A DNA stretch of 64,000 nt from RBG-16-66-20 sp040752005 (GTDB lineage Bacteria; Pseudomonadota; Gammaproteobacteria; Burkholderiales; SG8-39), in assembly GCA_040752005.1 (NCBI GenBank), contig JBFMFX010000007.1, positions 62,001-126,000 of the forward strand, written 5' to 3'. Positions 44,690 to 53,291 of the stretch are shown in pieces. The position numbers and the translations under genes were made by a program. A model generated the notes under the pieces. That model made no database searches. It had not been told where the DNA came from and saw only the letters and a list, made by a program, of their open reading frames with translations. The first letter of the stretch is position 1. Every line of letters begins with the position of its first letter.

Positions 44690-45354
44690 CAGATCTGGAA
44701 CACCGTGCGGATCAGGCGGTACGAAAGCGCGATCATCGGCGCGAGGATCACCCCGAGCGCGCTCGTGAAAAGGAGCAGGAGGAGGATCGGGAAGCCCCAG
44801 GGCTCCAGCTTCGCGTACTGCCAGGCGAGGCGCGTCGGCAGCAGGCTCGCGACGATGCGGCCGCCGTCGAGCGGCAGGATCGGCAGGAGATTGAGCAGCA
44901 TCAGCACGATGTTTACCTCGATACCGGCCTTGCCCATCCACAGCATCGGCTCGGTGAAATAGTTCGTCGGCAGCACGTCGGCGAGCTTGAATATTGCCGC
45001 CCAGCCGAGCGCCATCGCGAGGTTCGCCGCCGGGCCCGCCGCCGCCACCCACATCATGTGCTGGCGCGGGCGCCGCAGCGCCGAGTAGTTGACCGGCACC
45101 GGCTTGGCCCAGCCGAACAGCATCCCCGGGCCGCCGAGCAGCTTGCTGGTGGCGAGAATCACAAGCGGCACGAGGATCGTGCCGACCGGATCGATGTGAC
45201 GCGCGGGATTGAGGCTGATGCGCCCCTGCGCGTAAGCGGTCATGTCGCCGAAATGGCGCGCTACGTACCCGTGCGCCGCCTCATGCAGCGTGATCGCGAA
45301 CAGGACCGGGAGCGCATAGATGGCGACATTCTGAACGAGCGGGTTGACGTCCAT
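44689..45354 (-). CDS. Site-2 protease family membrane metalloprotease (M50)
   Basis: Small integral-membrane zinc protease without PDZ domains. The 221 residues contain the metal site TLHEAAHGYVARHFGD in the first helix and NLLPILPLDGGRIVAS with the third ligand Asp, with about six hydrophobic helices. This is the short M50B form often found beside trpS and scpAB in beta- and gammaproteobacteria. Its substrate is unknown. It is distinct from RseP at 6.4 kb, which has two PDZ domains. Confidence 0.9.
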   Translation of the reverse strand: MDVNPLVQNVAIYALPVLFAITLHEAAHGYVARHFGDMTAYAQGRISLNPARHIDPVGTILVPLVILATSKLLGGPGMLFGWAKPVPVNYSALRRPRQHMMWVAAAGPAANLAMALGWAAIFKLADVLPTNYFTEPMLWMGKAGIEVNIVLMLLNLLPILPLDGGRIVASLLPTRLAWQYAKLEPWGFPILLLLLFTSALGVILAPMIALSYRLIRTVFQI

Positions 45355-45984
45355 CTATGCGCTGAATTTTAGCAGACGCTCCGCGCCCTTCCCCTGGCGC
45401 ACGATCACCGGTTCGGCGCCGGTGAGATCCACCACCGTCGTCGGCTCGACGCCGCAGGAACCGCTGTCGATCACGAGATCCAGTTCATGCTCCAGCCGGG
45501 CGCGGATCTCGGCCGGATCGTCGAGCGGGGCGGCATCGCCCGGCAGCAGCAGCGTCGCCGAGAGCATCGGCTCGCCGAGCGCCTCCAGCAGCGCCAGTGC
45601 GACTGGATGATCGGGCACGCGCACGCCGATCGTCCGGCGCCGCGGATGCAGCAGCCGGCGCGGCACCTCGCGCGTGGCGCGCAGGATGAAGGTGAAGCTG
45701 CCCGGGGTCGCCGCGCGCAGCAGGCGGTATTGCGCGTTGTCCACGATGGCGTAGGTGGCGAGCTCCGACAGATCGCGGCACGCGAGCGTCAGAGGGTGCT
45801 TTTCGTCCACGCCGCGCACGCGCCGCAGCCGCGCCAGGGCGTGCGCGTCGCCGAGCTGGCACCCGAGCGCGTAGCAGGAATCAGTCGGATAGGCGATCAG
45901 GCCGCCGTCGCGCACGATCGCCGCCGCCTGCTTCACCAGCCGCGCCTGCGGGTGCGTCGGATGGATGCGGAAATACTGCGCCAC
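45355..45984 (-). CDS. yciO: YciO-family (Sua5/TsaC-like) protein
   Basis: Member of the YrdC/Sua5 superfamily that binds double-stranded RNA and nucleotides. The 209-residue product opens MAQYFRIHPTHPQARLVKQA and has AYPTDSCYALGC and KHPLTLACRDLSEL, close to the YciO branch rather than the t6A enzyme TsaC. The start is GTG 45984, directly beside the hydrolase stop. Biochemical role in t6A synthesis is not established for this branch. Confidence 0.9.
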   Translation of the reverse strand: MAQYFRIHPTHPQARLVKQAAAIVRDGGLIAYPTDSCYALGCQLGDAHALARLRRVRGVDEKHPLTLACRDLSELATYAIVDNAQYRLLRAATPGSFTFILRATREVPRRLLHPRRRTIGVRVPDHPVALALLEALGEPMLSATLLLPGDAAPLDDPAEIRARLEHELDLVIDSGSCGVEPTTVVDLTGAEPVIVRQGKGAERLLKFSA

Positions 45985-46854
45985 TCAGGGGCCGAGGAAT
46001 TCCTCGATCAGCCGCGCCAGGCGCTCGGGCTGGTCGTGGTGCAGCATGTGGCCGGCGCCGGCCACCGTCGCGTAGCGCAGATGGCGAAACGCCGCGCGCC
46101 GCTCGGCGAGCTGCGCCGCCGGAATCTTCATGCGCTGCGCGTTGTCGCTTTCGGCCGCCTCGACCCAGAGCGTCGGCGCCGCGACCTGGCGCCAGATCGC
46201 GAGCGCTTCGTCGTAGCGGTAGAGCACGGGATTGATCACCTTGTGCGCCGGATCGGCGCGCAGCGTCACCGTGCCGTCGGGCTCTTCCCGGCCCCAGTGA
46301 CGCGCGAGGAACTCCGCGCGCTCGCGCGCAAGGCGCGGATTGTTCGCCTGCAGCCGGTCGGCGAGCGCCGCGAAACTCGGGTACGGCTTCAGGCGCGGCG
46401 GCGAGCGCAACTCGTCGAGCCAGCGGCGGTAGCGCCCGGGCGCCTGCTCCGGCCGCGTCGGCGCGAGCCCGAATCCCTCGAGATTGACGAGCTTGGCGAC
46501 GCGCTCGGGCCGCACGCCGGCGTACAGCGCGGCGACGTTGCCGCCGAGGCTGTGGCCGACGAGGTTCACCGGTTCCTGCGGGCTGATGTGATCGAGCAGC
46601 GCGTCCAGGTCGGCGAGATAGTCGGGAAACCAGTAGCAGTCGGCGCCGCTCCACTGCGTGAGTCCGTAGCCGCGCCAGTCGGGCGCGTAGGCGTCCCAGT
46701 CGGGCGCGAGCGCGTCCACCAGGAACTGGAACGAGGCCGAGACATCCATCCAGCCGTGCAGCAGCACGATGCGGCGCGAGGAATCACCCGCCCAGCGCCG
46801 GACGTGATAGCGCAGACCGCGAATGCGGTGAAAGGCCGATTCGCTCGCTCGCAT
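45985..46854 (-). CDS. Alpha/beta hydrolase
   Basis: Soluble alpha/beta hydrolase fold protein of 289 residues. The nucleophile elbow is LVGHSLGGNVAA; the oxyanion strand is IVLLHGWMDVSASF; the catalytic His is in GAGHMLHHDQP near the C-terminus; the acid is probably in VEAAESDN. It is a general esterase-like member of the MhpC family and the substrate cannot be named. It is the first gene of the minus-strand run leading to yciO and is divergent from the carbonic anhydrase-like gene. Confidence 0.88.
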   Translation of the reverse strand: MRASESAFHRIRGLRYHVRRWAGDSSRRIVLLHGWMDVSASFQFLVDALAPDWDAYAPDWRGYGLTQWSGADCYWFPDYLADLDALLDHISPQEPVNLVGHSLGGNVAALYAGVRPERVAKLVNLEGFGLAPTRPEQAPGRYRRWLDELRSPPRLKPYPSFAALADRLQANNPRLARERAEFLARHWGREEPDGTVTLRADPAHKVINPVLYRYDEALAIWRQVAAPTLWVEAAESDNAQRMKIPAAQLAERRAAFRHLRYATVAGAGHMLHHDQPERLARLIEEFLGP

Positions 46855-46880
46855 GAGGGGCGCTATGATAGCGGCCCGCC

Positions 46881-47426
46881 ATGCCCGTCTTCAGCCTGGG
46901 CGAGCGCCGTGTCGAGTTTCGCGGCGCACGCCACTACGTCGCCTGGAACGCCACGCTCGCCGGCTCGATCGTGCTCGAGGAGGATGCCAGCGTCTGGTTC
47001 GGCGTCGTCATCCGCGCCGACAACGATCGCATCCACATCGGCGCGCGCACCAACATCCAGGACGGCGCGGTGCTGCACGTGGATCCGGGCTTTCCGATGA
47101 CCCTCGGTGCCGGCGTCTCGATCGGCCACAAGGCGATGCTGCACGGCTGCACGGTGAGCGACGGCGCGCTCATCGGCATCAACGCCGTGGTGCTGAACGG
47201 CGCGCGCATCGGCGCGGGTGCGCTCATCGGCGCCAACGCCCTGGTGCCCGAAGGCAGGGAGATCCCGCCGGGCGTCCTGGTGCTCGGCTCGCCCGGCCGC
47301 GTGGTGCGCGAGCTGCGTCCCGAGGAAAAGGCGCTCCTGCCCAAGATCGCCGAGAGCTACGTCCAGCGCGCGAACCTGTTCCGCGAGCAGCTGCGCGAGC
47401 AGGCGCTGCCCGCCTCCGCGCGCTGA
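46881..47426 (+). CDS. Gamma-carbonic anhydrase family protein
   Basis: Trimeric left-handed beta-helix protein of the YrdA/CaiE/PaaY group, 181 residues. It has the hexapeptide repeats and metal-binding histidines in DGAVLHVDPG and SIGHKAMLHGCTVSDGAL, and a C-terminal helix. Many members bind zinc; carbonic anhydrase activity is variable in the group. A TATGAT box at 46864-46869 would place the transcript start almost at the ATG, so a leaderless message is possible. The divergent neighbour is the hydrolase. Confidence 0.9.
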   Translation: MPVFSLGERRVEFRGARHYVAWNATLAGSIVLEEDASVWFGVVIRADNDRIHIGARTNIQDGAVLHVDPGFPMTLGAGVSIGHKAMLHGCTVSDGALIGINAVVLNGARIGAGALIGANALVPEGREIPPGVLVLGSPGRVVRELRPEEKALLPKIAESYVQRANLFREQLREQALPASAR

Positions 47427-47497
47427 ACCGCGGTCCCGGTGTCGGCTCCCTCGCGCGGAGGCAGACCGGCGCCGCTTCGCGGCGTTCGCGCTCGCGG

Positions 47498-48259
<762 letters not shown>

Positions 48260-48308
48260 GCGTCCTCCGCTGAAGAGAGCGCGATGCTAGCACGGGCGCC
48301 GCGGCCCG

Positions 48309-48314
48309 TATAAT
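48309..48314 (+). promoter_or_regulatory. Perfect -10 box before the flavoprotein fusion gene
   Basis: TATAAT, a 6/6 match in otherwise GC-rich sequence, in the divergent spacer. No TTGACA-like -35 box at 16-18 bases. The predicted start near 48321 gives a leader of about 30 bases before ATG 48353. Confidence 0.55.
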
Positions 48315-48352
48315 TGTTTGATGCCCAAACAAACGCCGACGGCACGCCCGCG

Positions 48353-51300
48353 ATGAAGCTCGGTGACGGCCTCGCGCCGCAGGATCTGTACCGCCGCGAA
48401 GGCCTGGCGCGCGTGGACGCGCAGTTCCTCGCCTTCGTCGGCGAGGCGGACGCGGCGCTCGCCGCCCGGCTGGCGGCGGCGCGGCGCGATCCAGACGCGC
48501 TCGCGCCGAAGGACGAGTCCGAACTGCTCGTCGCGCTCGCGCCGCATGTGGAGGATTTCCTGGCGCGGCTGTTCGGCATCGTCGCCGAGGCGCAGGCGCT
48601 CGCCGCGCGCCACCACGAGCTGGCGCCGCTGTGGTCGGTCAAGCGCCTGTTCGTGCAGCGGCGCGCGCTGCACAAGGTGAAGCCCGCGGAGGCGACGCCC
48701 GAACCGTTCGAGCGGATCCTGCCGTGGCCGTTCACCGAGCTGGAGTTCGCGCAGCGCGTGAGCGCGTGGCTCGCCGACGAGGCGGCGAACGCTGAGGCGC
48801 TGGAGGCGGCGGCGCGCTACGCCTGCTGGGCGGTGAGCACGGAGGCGGGCCGTGCGCGCCATGGCAAGGGTGTGCTGTTCAAGGCGCCGCAGAAGCTCGA
48901 CTTCATGCGCCTGGTGCCGGTGCAGACCGACACTTCGCACGGCTTCGCGCGCCACAGCCTCGCGCACCTGCGCCGGCGCGAGGGCTTCGCACTGACCGAT
49001 CCGGGCACCGACCTCGCCGGCGCGCTCGACCAGGCCAATTACTGCATCTGGTGCCACGAGCAGGGCAAAGATTCGTGCTCCAAGGGCCTGAAGGAAAAGC
49101 CGCCGGCGCAGGGATTCCGCCGCACGGTCTTCAACGTGCCGCTCGCCGGCTGTCCGCTGGAGGAGAGAATCTCCGAGTTCCACATGGTGAAGGCTCGCGG
49201 CCTGCCGCTTGCCGCGCTCGCCATGATCTGCGTGGACAACCCAATGGTCGCGGCCACCGGCCACCGCATCTGCAACGACTGCATGAAGGCGTGCATCTAC
49301 CAGAAGCAGACGCCGGTGGACATCCCACAATCCGAAACGCGGACGCTCAAGGACGTGCTGGAGCTGCCCTGGGGGTTCGAAATCTACTCGCTGCTCACGC
49401 GCTGGAACCCCCTGAACCTGCGCCGGCCGCTGCCGCTGCCGGAAACGGGAAAGAAGGTGCTCGTCGTCGGTCTGGGACCGGCGGGCTTCACCCTGGCCCA
49501 CCACCTGATGAACGACGGCCACACCGTGATCGGCATCGACGGCCTGAAGATCGAGCCCCTGCCTGCGGAGCTCTCCGGTGTGGACGCGTTCGGCCGGCGC
49601 GTGCCGTTCCGCCCGGTCCGGGACGTGCGCGAGCTGCGCGAGCCGCTGGAAGCGCGCGTCATGGCCGGTTTCGGCGGCGTCGCCGAGTACGGCATCACCG
49701 TCCGCTGGGACAAGAACTTCCTGAAGATCGTCCGGCTGCTCCTTGAGCGGCGCGAGCAGTTCGCGATGTTCGGCGGCGTGCGCTTCGGCGGAACGCTCAC
49801 CTTGGAGGATGCCTGGGCGCTCGGCTTCGACCACGTCGCGCTGTGTGTCGGCGCCGGCGGCCCGACCGTGCTCGACATCCCGAACGGGCTTGCGCGCGGG
49901 GTGCGCGCTGCGTCCGATTTTCTGATGGCGCTGCAGCTCACCGGCGCGGCGAAGACCGATTCGATCGCCAACATGCAGCTGCGCCTGCCGGTGGTGGTCG
50001 TCGGCGGCGGCCTGACCGCGATTGATACGGCGACCGAATCGCTCGCCTACTACGTGGTGCAGGTGGAGAAGTTTCTCGCCCGCTATGAGACGCTGGCGAA
50101 GGAGATCGGCGAGGACGCGATCCGCGACGGCTGGGACGACTACGAGCGCGAGATCGCGGAGGAATTCCTCGCCCACGCGCGCGCCATCCGCGCCGAGCGC
50201 GCCGCGGCCGCGCGCGACAACCGGCCGCCGCGGATCATCGAGCTGCTGCAGCACTGGGGCGGGGTCACCATCGCCTATCGGCGGCGGCTGGTGGACAGCC
50301 CCTCGTACACGCTGAACCACGAGGAAGTCGAGAAGGCGCTCGAGGAAGGCGTGTGGTTCGCCGAGCAGCTCACGCCGGAGGCGATCGAGGTGGACCACTA
50401 CGGGGCGGCGCGCGGCATCCGGCTGCGGCACCAGCCGAGCGGCAAGGAGCACTGGCTGCCGGCGCGCACCGTGTTCGTCGCCGCCGGCACCCAGCCCAAC
50501 ACCGTGCTCGCGCGCGAGCACGACGGGCCGTTCCGCCTGGACGGCAGATACTTCGCCGCTTGCGACGAGCACGGCAACCCGGTCCGCCCGGAGCACGCGA
50601 CTTCCAAGCCGCGGGCCGCGCACGTGCTGCTTGCGCGAGAGCCCGACGGGCGCTTCGTCAGCTTCTTCGGCGACGTGCATCCGTCCTACTTCGGCAACGT
50701 GGTCAAGGCGATGGGCTCGGCCAAGCAGGGCTATCCGGTGGTGTCGCGCGTGCTCGCGGCGCGCGCCCCCGCCTCCGCCCTGCCGCGCGCGGCCTTTTTT
50801 GCGGCACTCGCCGATCAGCTAGTGGCCACGGTCGCACGGGTCGAGCGCCTGACCCCGACGATCGTGGAAGTGGTGCTGCGCGCCCCGTTTGCCGCGCGCA
50901 GGTTCCGGCCCGGGCAGTTCTACCGCTTGCAGAATTTCGAGTCGCTCGCGCCGGTCGCGTGCGGCACGCGCATGCAGATGGAGGGCCTGGCGATGACCGG
51001 CGCCTGGGTGGACCGGGACCAAGGGCTCGTCTCGATCATCGCGCTGGAGATGGGCGGCTCCAGCAACCTGTGCGCCATGCTGCAAAAGGGCGAGCCGGTG
51101 ATCCTGATGGGCCCGACGGGCTCGCCGACGCACATCGCCGGCGGCGAGACGGTCGTGCTCTGCGGCGGCGGGCTCGGCAACGCCGTGCTCTTTTCCATCG
51201 GCGCGGCGTTTCGCGCCGCCGGTTCGCGGGTGCTCTATTTCGCCGGTTACAAGAAGGTGCAGGACCGCTACAAGGTGGCCGAGATCGAGAACGCCGCCGA

Positions 51301-51799
51301 CGTCGTGGTCTGGTGCTGCGACGAGGAGCCGGGCTTTGCGCCCCGGCGGCCGCAGGACCGCGCGTTCGTCGGCAACATCGTCCAGGCGATGGATGCCTAC
51401 GCCGATGGCCGGCTGGGCGAACCGGCGATCCGGCTGGAGGAGGCCGACCGCATCATCGCGATCGGCTCGGACCGGATGATGGCGGCGGTGGCGCGCGCGC
51501 GGCACGAGGTGCTGCGCGAGCATCTCAAGCCGCATCACTTCGGCATCGGCTCGATCAACTCGCCGATGCAGTGCATGATGAAGGAGATCTGCGCGCAGTG
51601 CCTGCAGCCGCACCGCGATCCGGCAACCGGCGAGACGAGCTACGTCTTTTCCTGCTTCAACCAGGACCAGGACCTCGACCGGGTGGATTTCAAGATCCTG
51701 CACGAGCGGCTGCAGCAGAACTCGCTCGCCGAGAAGCTCACCGCGCGCTGGCTGGCGCACTGCTGGCCGGAGCTCAAGCGCCAGCGTCCCCTGGTCTGA
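48353..51799 (+). CDS. GltD-like oxidoreductase fused to PyrK-like electron transfer module
   Basis: Predicted cytoplasmic iron-sulfur flavoprotein of 1148 residues. Residues 1-220 have no motif I recognise. Residues 231-314 hold two cysteine groups (C231, C234, C242 with C267; C307, C310, C314). Two Rossmann units follow, VLVVGLGPAGFTLA (369-382) and PVVVVGGGLTAIDTA (546-560), as in GltD-type NAD(P)H oxidoreductases. From about 825 to 1110 there is an FNR/PyrK-like module with FRPGQFYRL, LCGGGLGNAV and a terminal 2Fe-2S pattern C1074-x5-C-x2-C-x17-C1101. The parts resemble NfnB plus NfnA in one chain, in that order. Partner and reaction are unknown. ATG 48353 is chosen because TTG 48314 overlaps the -10 box. 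Confidence 0.88.
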   Translation: MKLGDGLAPQDLYRREGLARVDAQFLAFVGEADAALAARLAAARRDPDALAPKDESELLVALAPHVEDFLARLFGIVAEAQALAARHHELAPLWSVKRLFVQRRALHKVKPAEATPEPFERILPWPFTELEFAQRVSAWLADEAANAEALEAAARYACWAVSTEAGRARHGKGVLFKAPQKLDFMRLVPVQTDTSHGFARHSLAHLRRREGFALTDPGTDLAGALDQANYCIWCHEQGKDSCSKGLKEKPPAQGFRRTVFNVPLAGCPLEERISEFHMVKARGLPLAALAMICVDNPMVAATGHRICNDCMKACIYQKQTPVDIPQSETRTLKDVLELPWGFEIYSLLTRWNPLNLRRPLPLPETGKKVLVVGLGPAGFTLAHHLMNDGHTVIGIDGLKIEPLPAELSGVDAFGRRVPFRPVRDVRELREPLEARVMAGFGGVAEYGITVRWDKNFLKIVRLLLERREQFAMFGGVRFGGTLTLEDAWALGFDHVALCVGAGGPTVLDIPNGLARGVRAASDFLMALQLTGAAKTDSIANMQLRLPVVVVGGGLTAIDTATESLAYYVVQVEKFLARYETLAKEIGEDAIRDGWDDYEREIAEEFLAHARAIRAERAAAARDNRPPRIIELLQHWGGVTIAYRRRLVDSPSYTLNHEEVEKALEEGVWFAEQLTPEAIEVDHYGAARGIRLRHQPSGKEHWLPARTVFVAAGTQPNTVLAREHDGPFRLDGRYFAACDEHGNPVRPEHATSKPRAAHVLLAREPDGRFVSFFGDVHPSYFGNVVKAMGSAKQGYPVVSRVLAARAPASALPRAAFFAALADQLVATVARVERLTPTIVEVVLRAPFAARRFRPGQFYRLQNFESLAPVACGTRMQMEGLAMTGAWVDRDQGLVSIIALEMGGSSNLCAMLQKGEPVILMGPTGSPTHIAGGETVVLCGGGLGNAVLFSIGAAFRAAGSRVLYFAGYKKVQDRYKVAEIENAADVVVWCCDEEPGFAPRRPQDRAFVGNIVQAMDAYADGRLGEPAIRLEEADRIIAIGSDRMMAAVARARHEVLREHLKPHHFGIGSINSPMQCMMKEICAQCLQPHRDPATGETSYVFSCFNQDQDLDRVDFKILHERLQQNSLAEKLTARWLAHCWPELKRQRPLV

Positions 51800-51808
51800 G
51801 GGCCCCTC

Positions 51809-51839
51809 GGCGCGGCGGCGCCCTTGACGGCGCCGCGCC
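51809..51839 (+). terminator. GC hairpin after the flavoprotein gene
   Basis: Arms 51809-51822 and 51829-51839 are complementary (GGCGCGGC-type against GCCGCGCC-type) with a CCTTGAC-like loop, starting about 10 bases after the stop. Downstream is CAATTAAAC rather than a T-run, so it is a weak or factor-dependent terminator at best. It separates the gene from the liv operon promoter. Confidence 0.4.
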
Positions 51840-51852
51840 AGGCAATTAAACT

Positions 51853-51885
51853 TTGCTCATATCTTATATAGTCGTTATATAACGA
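51853..51885 (+). promoter_or_regulatory. Promoter with palindromic operator for the RHH-liv operon
   Basis: TTGCTC (51853-51858), 17 bases, TATATA (51876-51881). The -10 box lies inside a perfect 14-base palindrome, TCGTTATATAACGA (51872-51885). The surrounding 50 bases are strikingly AT-rich for this window. A dimeric regulator bound here would block RNA polymerase. The adjacent gene encodes a ribbon-helix-helix protein, a class that typically binds short palindromes in its own promoter. Confidence 0.6.
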
Positions 51886-51897
51886 TAGCCGGACCGC

Positions 51898-52095
51898 ATG
51901 CAGAAGACGCGCATTCGCACCTTTTCGGCCACGCCGCGCGACCTGGCGATGCTGGAGGCGGTCGCGCGCTATCACGGCCTGAACAAGAGCGCGACCATCG
52001 CCAGCCTGATCCGCAAGGAGTTCTGGCGCATTTTCCCCGCCGGTACCGGGAGCATCCGGCCCGACCCCGGCGCCAAGGTGGAGAGCAAACGATGA
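51898..52095 (+). CDS. Ribbon-helix-helix (CopG-like) DNA-binding protein
   Basis: Small basic protein of 65 residues. A short beta strand (TRIRTFSATPRD) is followed by two helices (LAMLEAVARYHG, KSATIASLIRKEFWRI), the RHH fold order, with the helix-turn GLNKSATI typical of CopG/MetJ-type repressors. The C-terminal tail is Pro/Gly-rich. It overlaps the start of the substrate-binding protein gene by 4 bases (ATGA), so it is made in step with the transporter. A perfect palindrome overlaps the promoter 13 bases upstream. It is probably the operon's autoregulatory repressor; an antitoxin role is less likely because no toxin gene follows. Confidence 0.8.
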   Translation: MQKTRIRTFSATPRDLAMLEAVARYHGLNKSATIASLIRKEFWRIFPAGTGSIRPDPGAKVESKR

Positions 52096-53273
52096 AAGCC
52101 CTGATGGCGGCCTGCGCCGCACTGCTTCTCGCCCCGGGGCTGCACGCCCAGCCCATCCGCATCGGCGAGCTGAACAGCTACAAGGCGATCCCGGCGTTCC
52201 TCGAGCCCTACCGCAAGGGCTGGGAGCTGGCGCTGGAGGAAATCAACCGCGCCGGCGGCGTGCTGGGGCGAAAGCTCGAAGTCGTCTCGCGCGACGACAA
52301 CGCCAACCCGGGCGACGCGGTGCGCGTCGCCGAGGAGCTGATCACGCGCGAGCGGGTGGCGATGCTGATGGGCACCTTTCTTTCCAACGTCGGACTGGCG
52401 GTGTCCAACCTCGCGCATCAGCGAAAAGTCGTGTTCCTCGCCGCCGAGCCGCTCACCGACAAGATCGTCTGGGAGAACGGCAACCGCCACACGTTCCGCC
52501 TGCGTCCCTCGACCTACATGCAGGTGGCGATGCTGGTGCCGGAGGCGGTGAAGCTGAAGAAGACGCGCTGGGCGATCGTCTACCCCAACTATGAGTACGG
52601 CCAGTCGGCGACCGCCTCGTTCAAGCGGCTGCTCGCGCGCGCGCAACCGGGGGTGCAATTCGTCGCCGAGCAGGCGCCGCCGCTCAACCGCATTGACGCG
52701 GGCGCGGTGGTGCAGGCGCTGATCGACGCCCGGCCGGATGCGATCTTTTCCTCGCTCTTCGGCGCCGATCTGCAGCGCTTCGTGCGCGAAGGCAACCTGC
52801 GCGGCCTGTTCAAGGACACGGTGGTGTTCAACCTGCTCGGCGGCGAACCGGAGTATCTCGACCCGCTGAAGGAGGAAACCCCCGAGGGCTGGTGGGTGAC
52901 CGGCTACCCGTGGTCCGAGATCAGGACGCCGCAGCATCAGAGATTCCTCGCCGCCTATCAGGCGAGGTGGAAGGACTATCCGCGCCTGGGTTCGGTGGTC
53001 GGTTACACCGCCATGCATAGCGTCGCGCAGGCGATCCGGCGCGCCGGCTCGACTGAAACCGAAAAGCTGATCGAGGCGTTCCGCGGGCTGGAGCTGGACA
53101 CGCCCTTCGGGCCGATCGTCTTCCGCCCGGTAGACCACCAGTCCACCATGGGCGCGTTCGTGGGCCAGCTCGCCAGAAAGAACGGCAAGGGGGTAATGGT
53201 GAACTGGCGCTACGCCGACGGCGCCAACTACCTGCCGCCTTACGAGGAGGTGCGCGCACTCAGAAAAGACTGA
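52092..53273 (+). CDS. ABC transporter periplasmic substrate-binding protein (LivK-type)
   Basis: Type I periplasmic binding protein of 393 residues with a Sec signal peptide (MKALMAACAALLLAPGLHA) and no lipobox. The fold signatures IRIGELNSYKAIPAFLEPYR, LEEINRAGGVLGRKLEVVSRD and VAMLMGTFLSNVGLAV place it in the branched-chain amino acid/amide/urea binding family. Residues SYKAIP and YEYGQSAT probably line the ligand site, but the ligand cannot be told from sequence. It is followed by permease and ATPase genes. Confidence 0.9.
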   Translation: MKALMAACAALLLAPGLHAQPIRIGELNSYKAIPAFLEPYRKGWELALEEINRAGGVLGRKLEVVSRDDNANPGDAVRVAEELITRERVAMLMGTFLSNVGLAVSNLAHQRKVVFLAAEPLTDKIVWENGNRHTFRLRPSTYMQVAMLVPEAVKLKKTRWAIVYPNYEYGQSATASFKRLLARAQPGVQFVAEQAPPLNRIDAGAVVQALIDARPDAIFSSLFGADLQRFVREGNLRGLFKDTVVFNLLGGEPEYLDPLKEETPEGWWVTGYPWSEIRTPQHQRFLAAYQARWKDYPRLGSVVGYTAMHSVAQAIRRAGSTETEKLIEAFRGLELDTPFGPIVFRPVDHQSTMGAFVGQLARKNGKGVMVNWRYADGANYLPPYEEVRALRKD

Positions 53274-53291
53274 GTTTCATGAGGTTGGACA

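Noticed and set aside
48287..50680. Minus-strand open frame under the flavoprotein fusion
   Set aside because: His/Arg/Gly-rich translation without any motif, and the plus-strand gene has coherent domains and a -10 box.
51898..52273. RHH gene as antitoxin of a toxin-antitoxin pair
   Set aside because: The overlapping downstream gene is a secreted binding protein of an ABC transporter, not a toxin.
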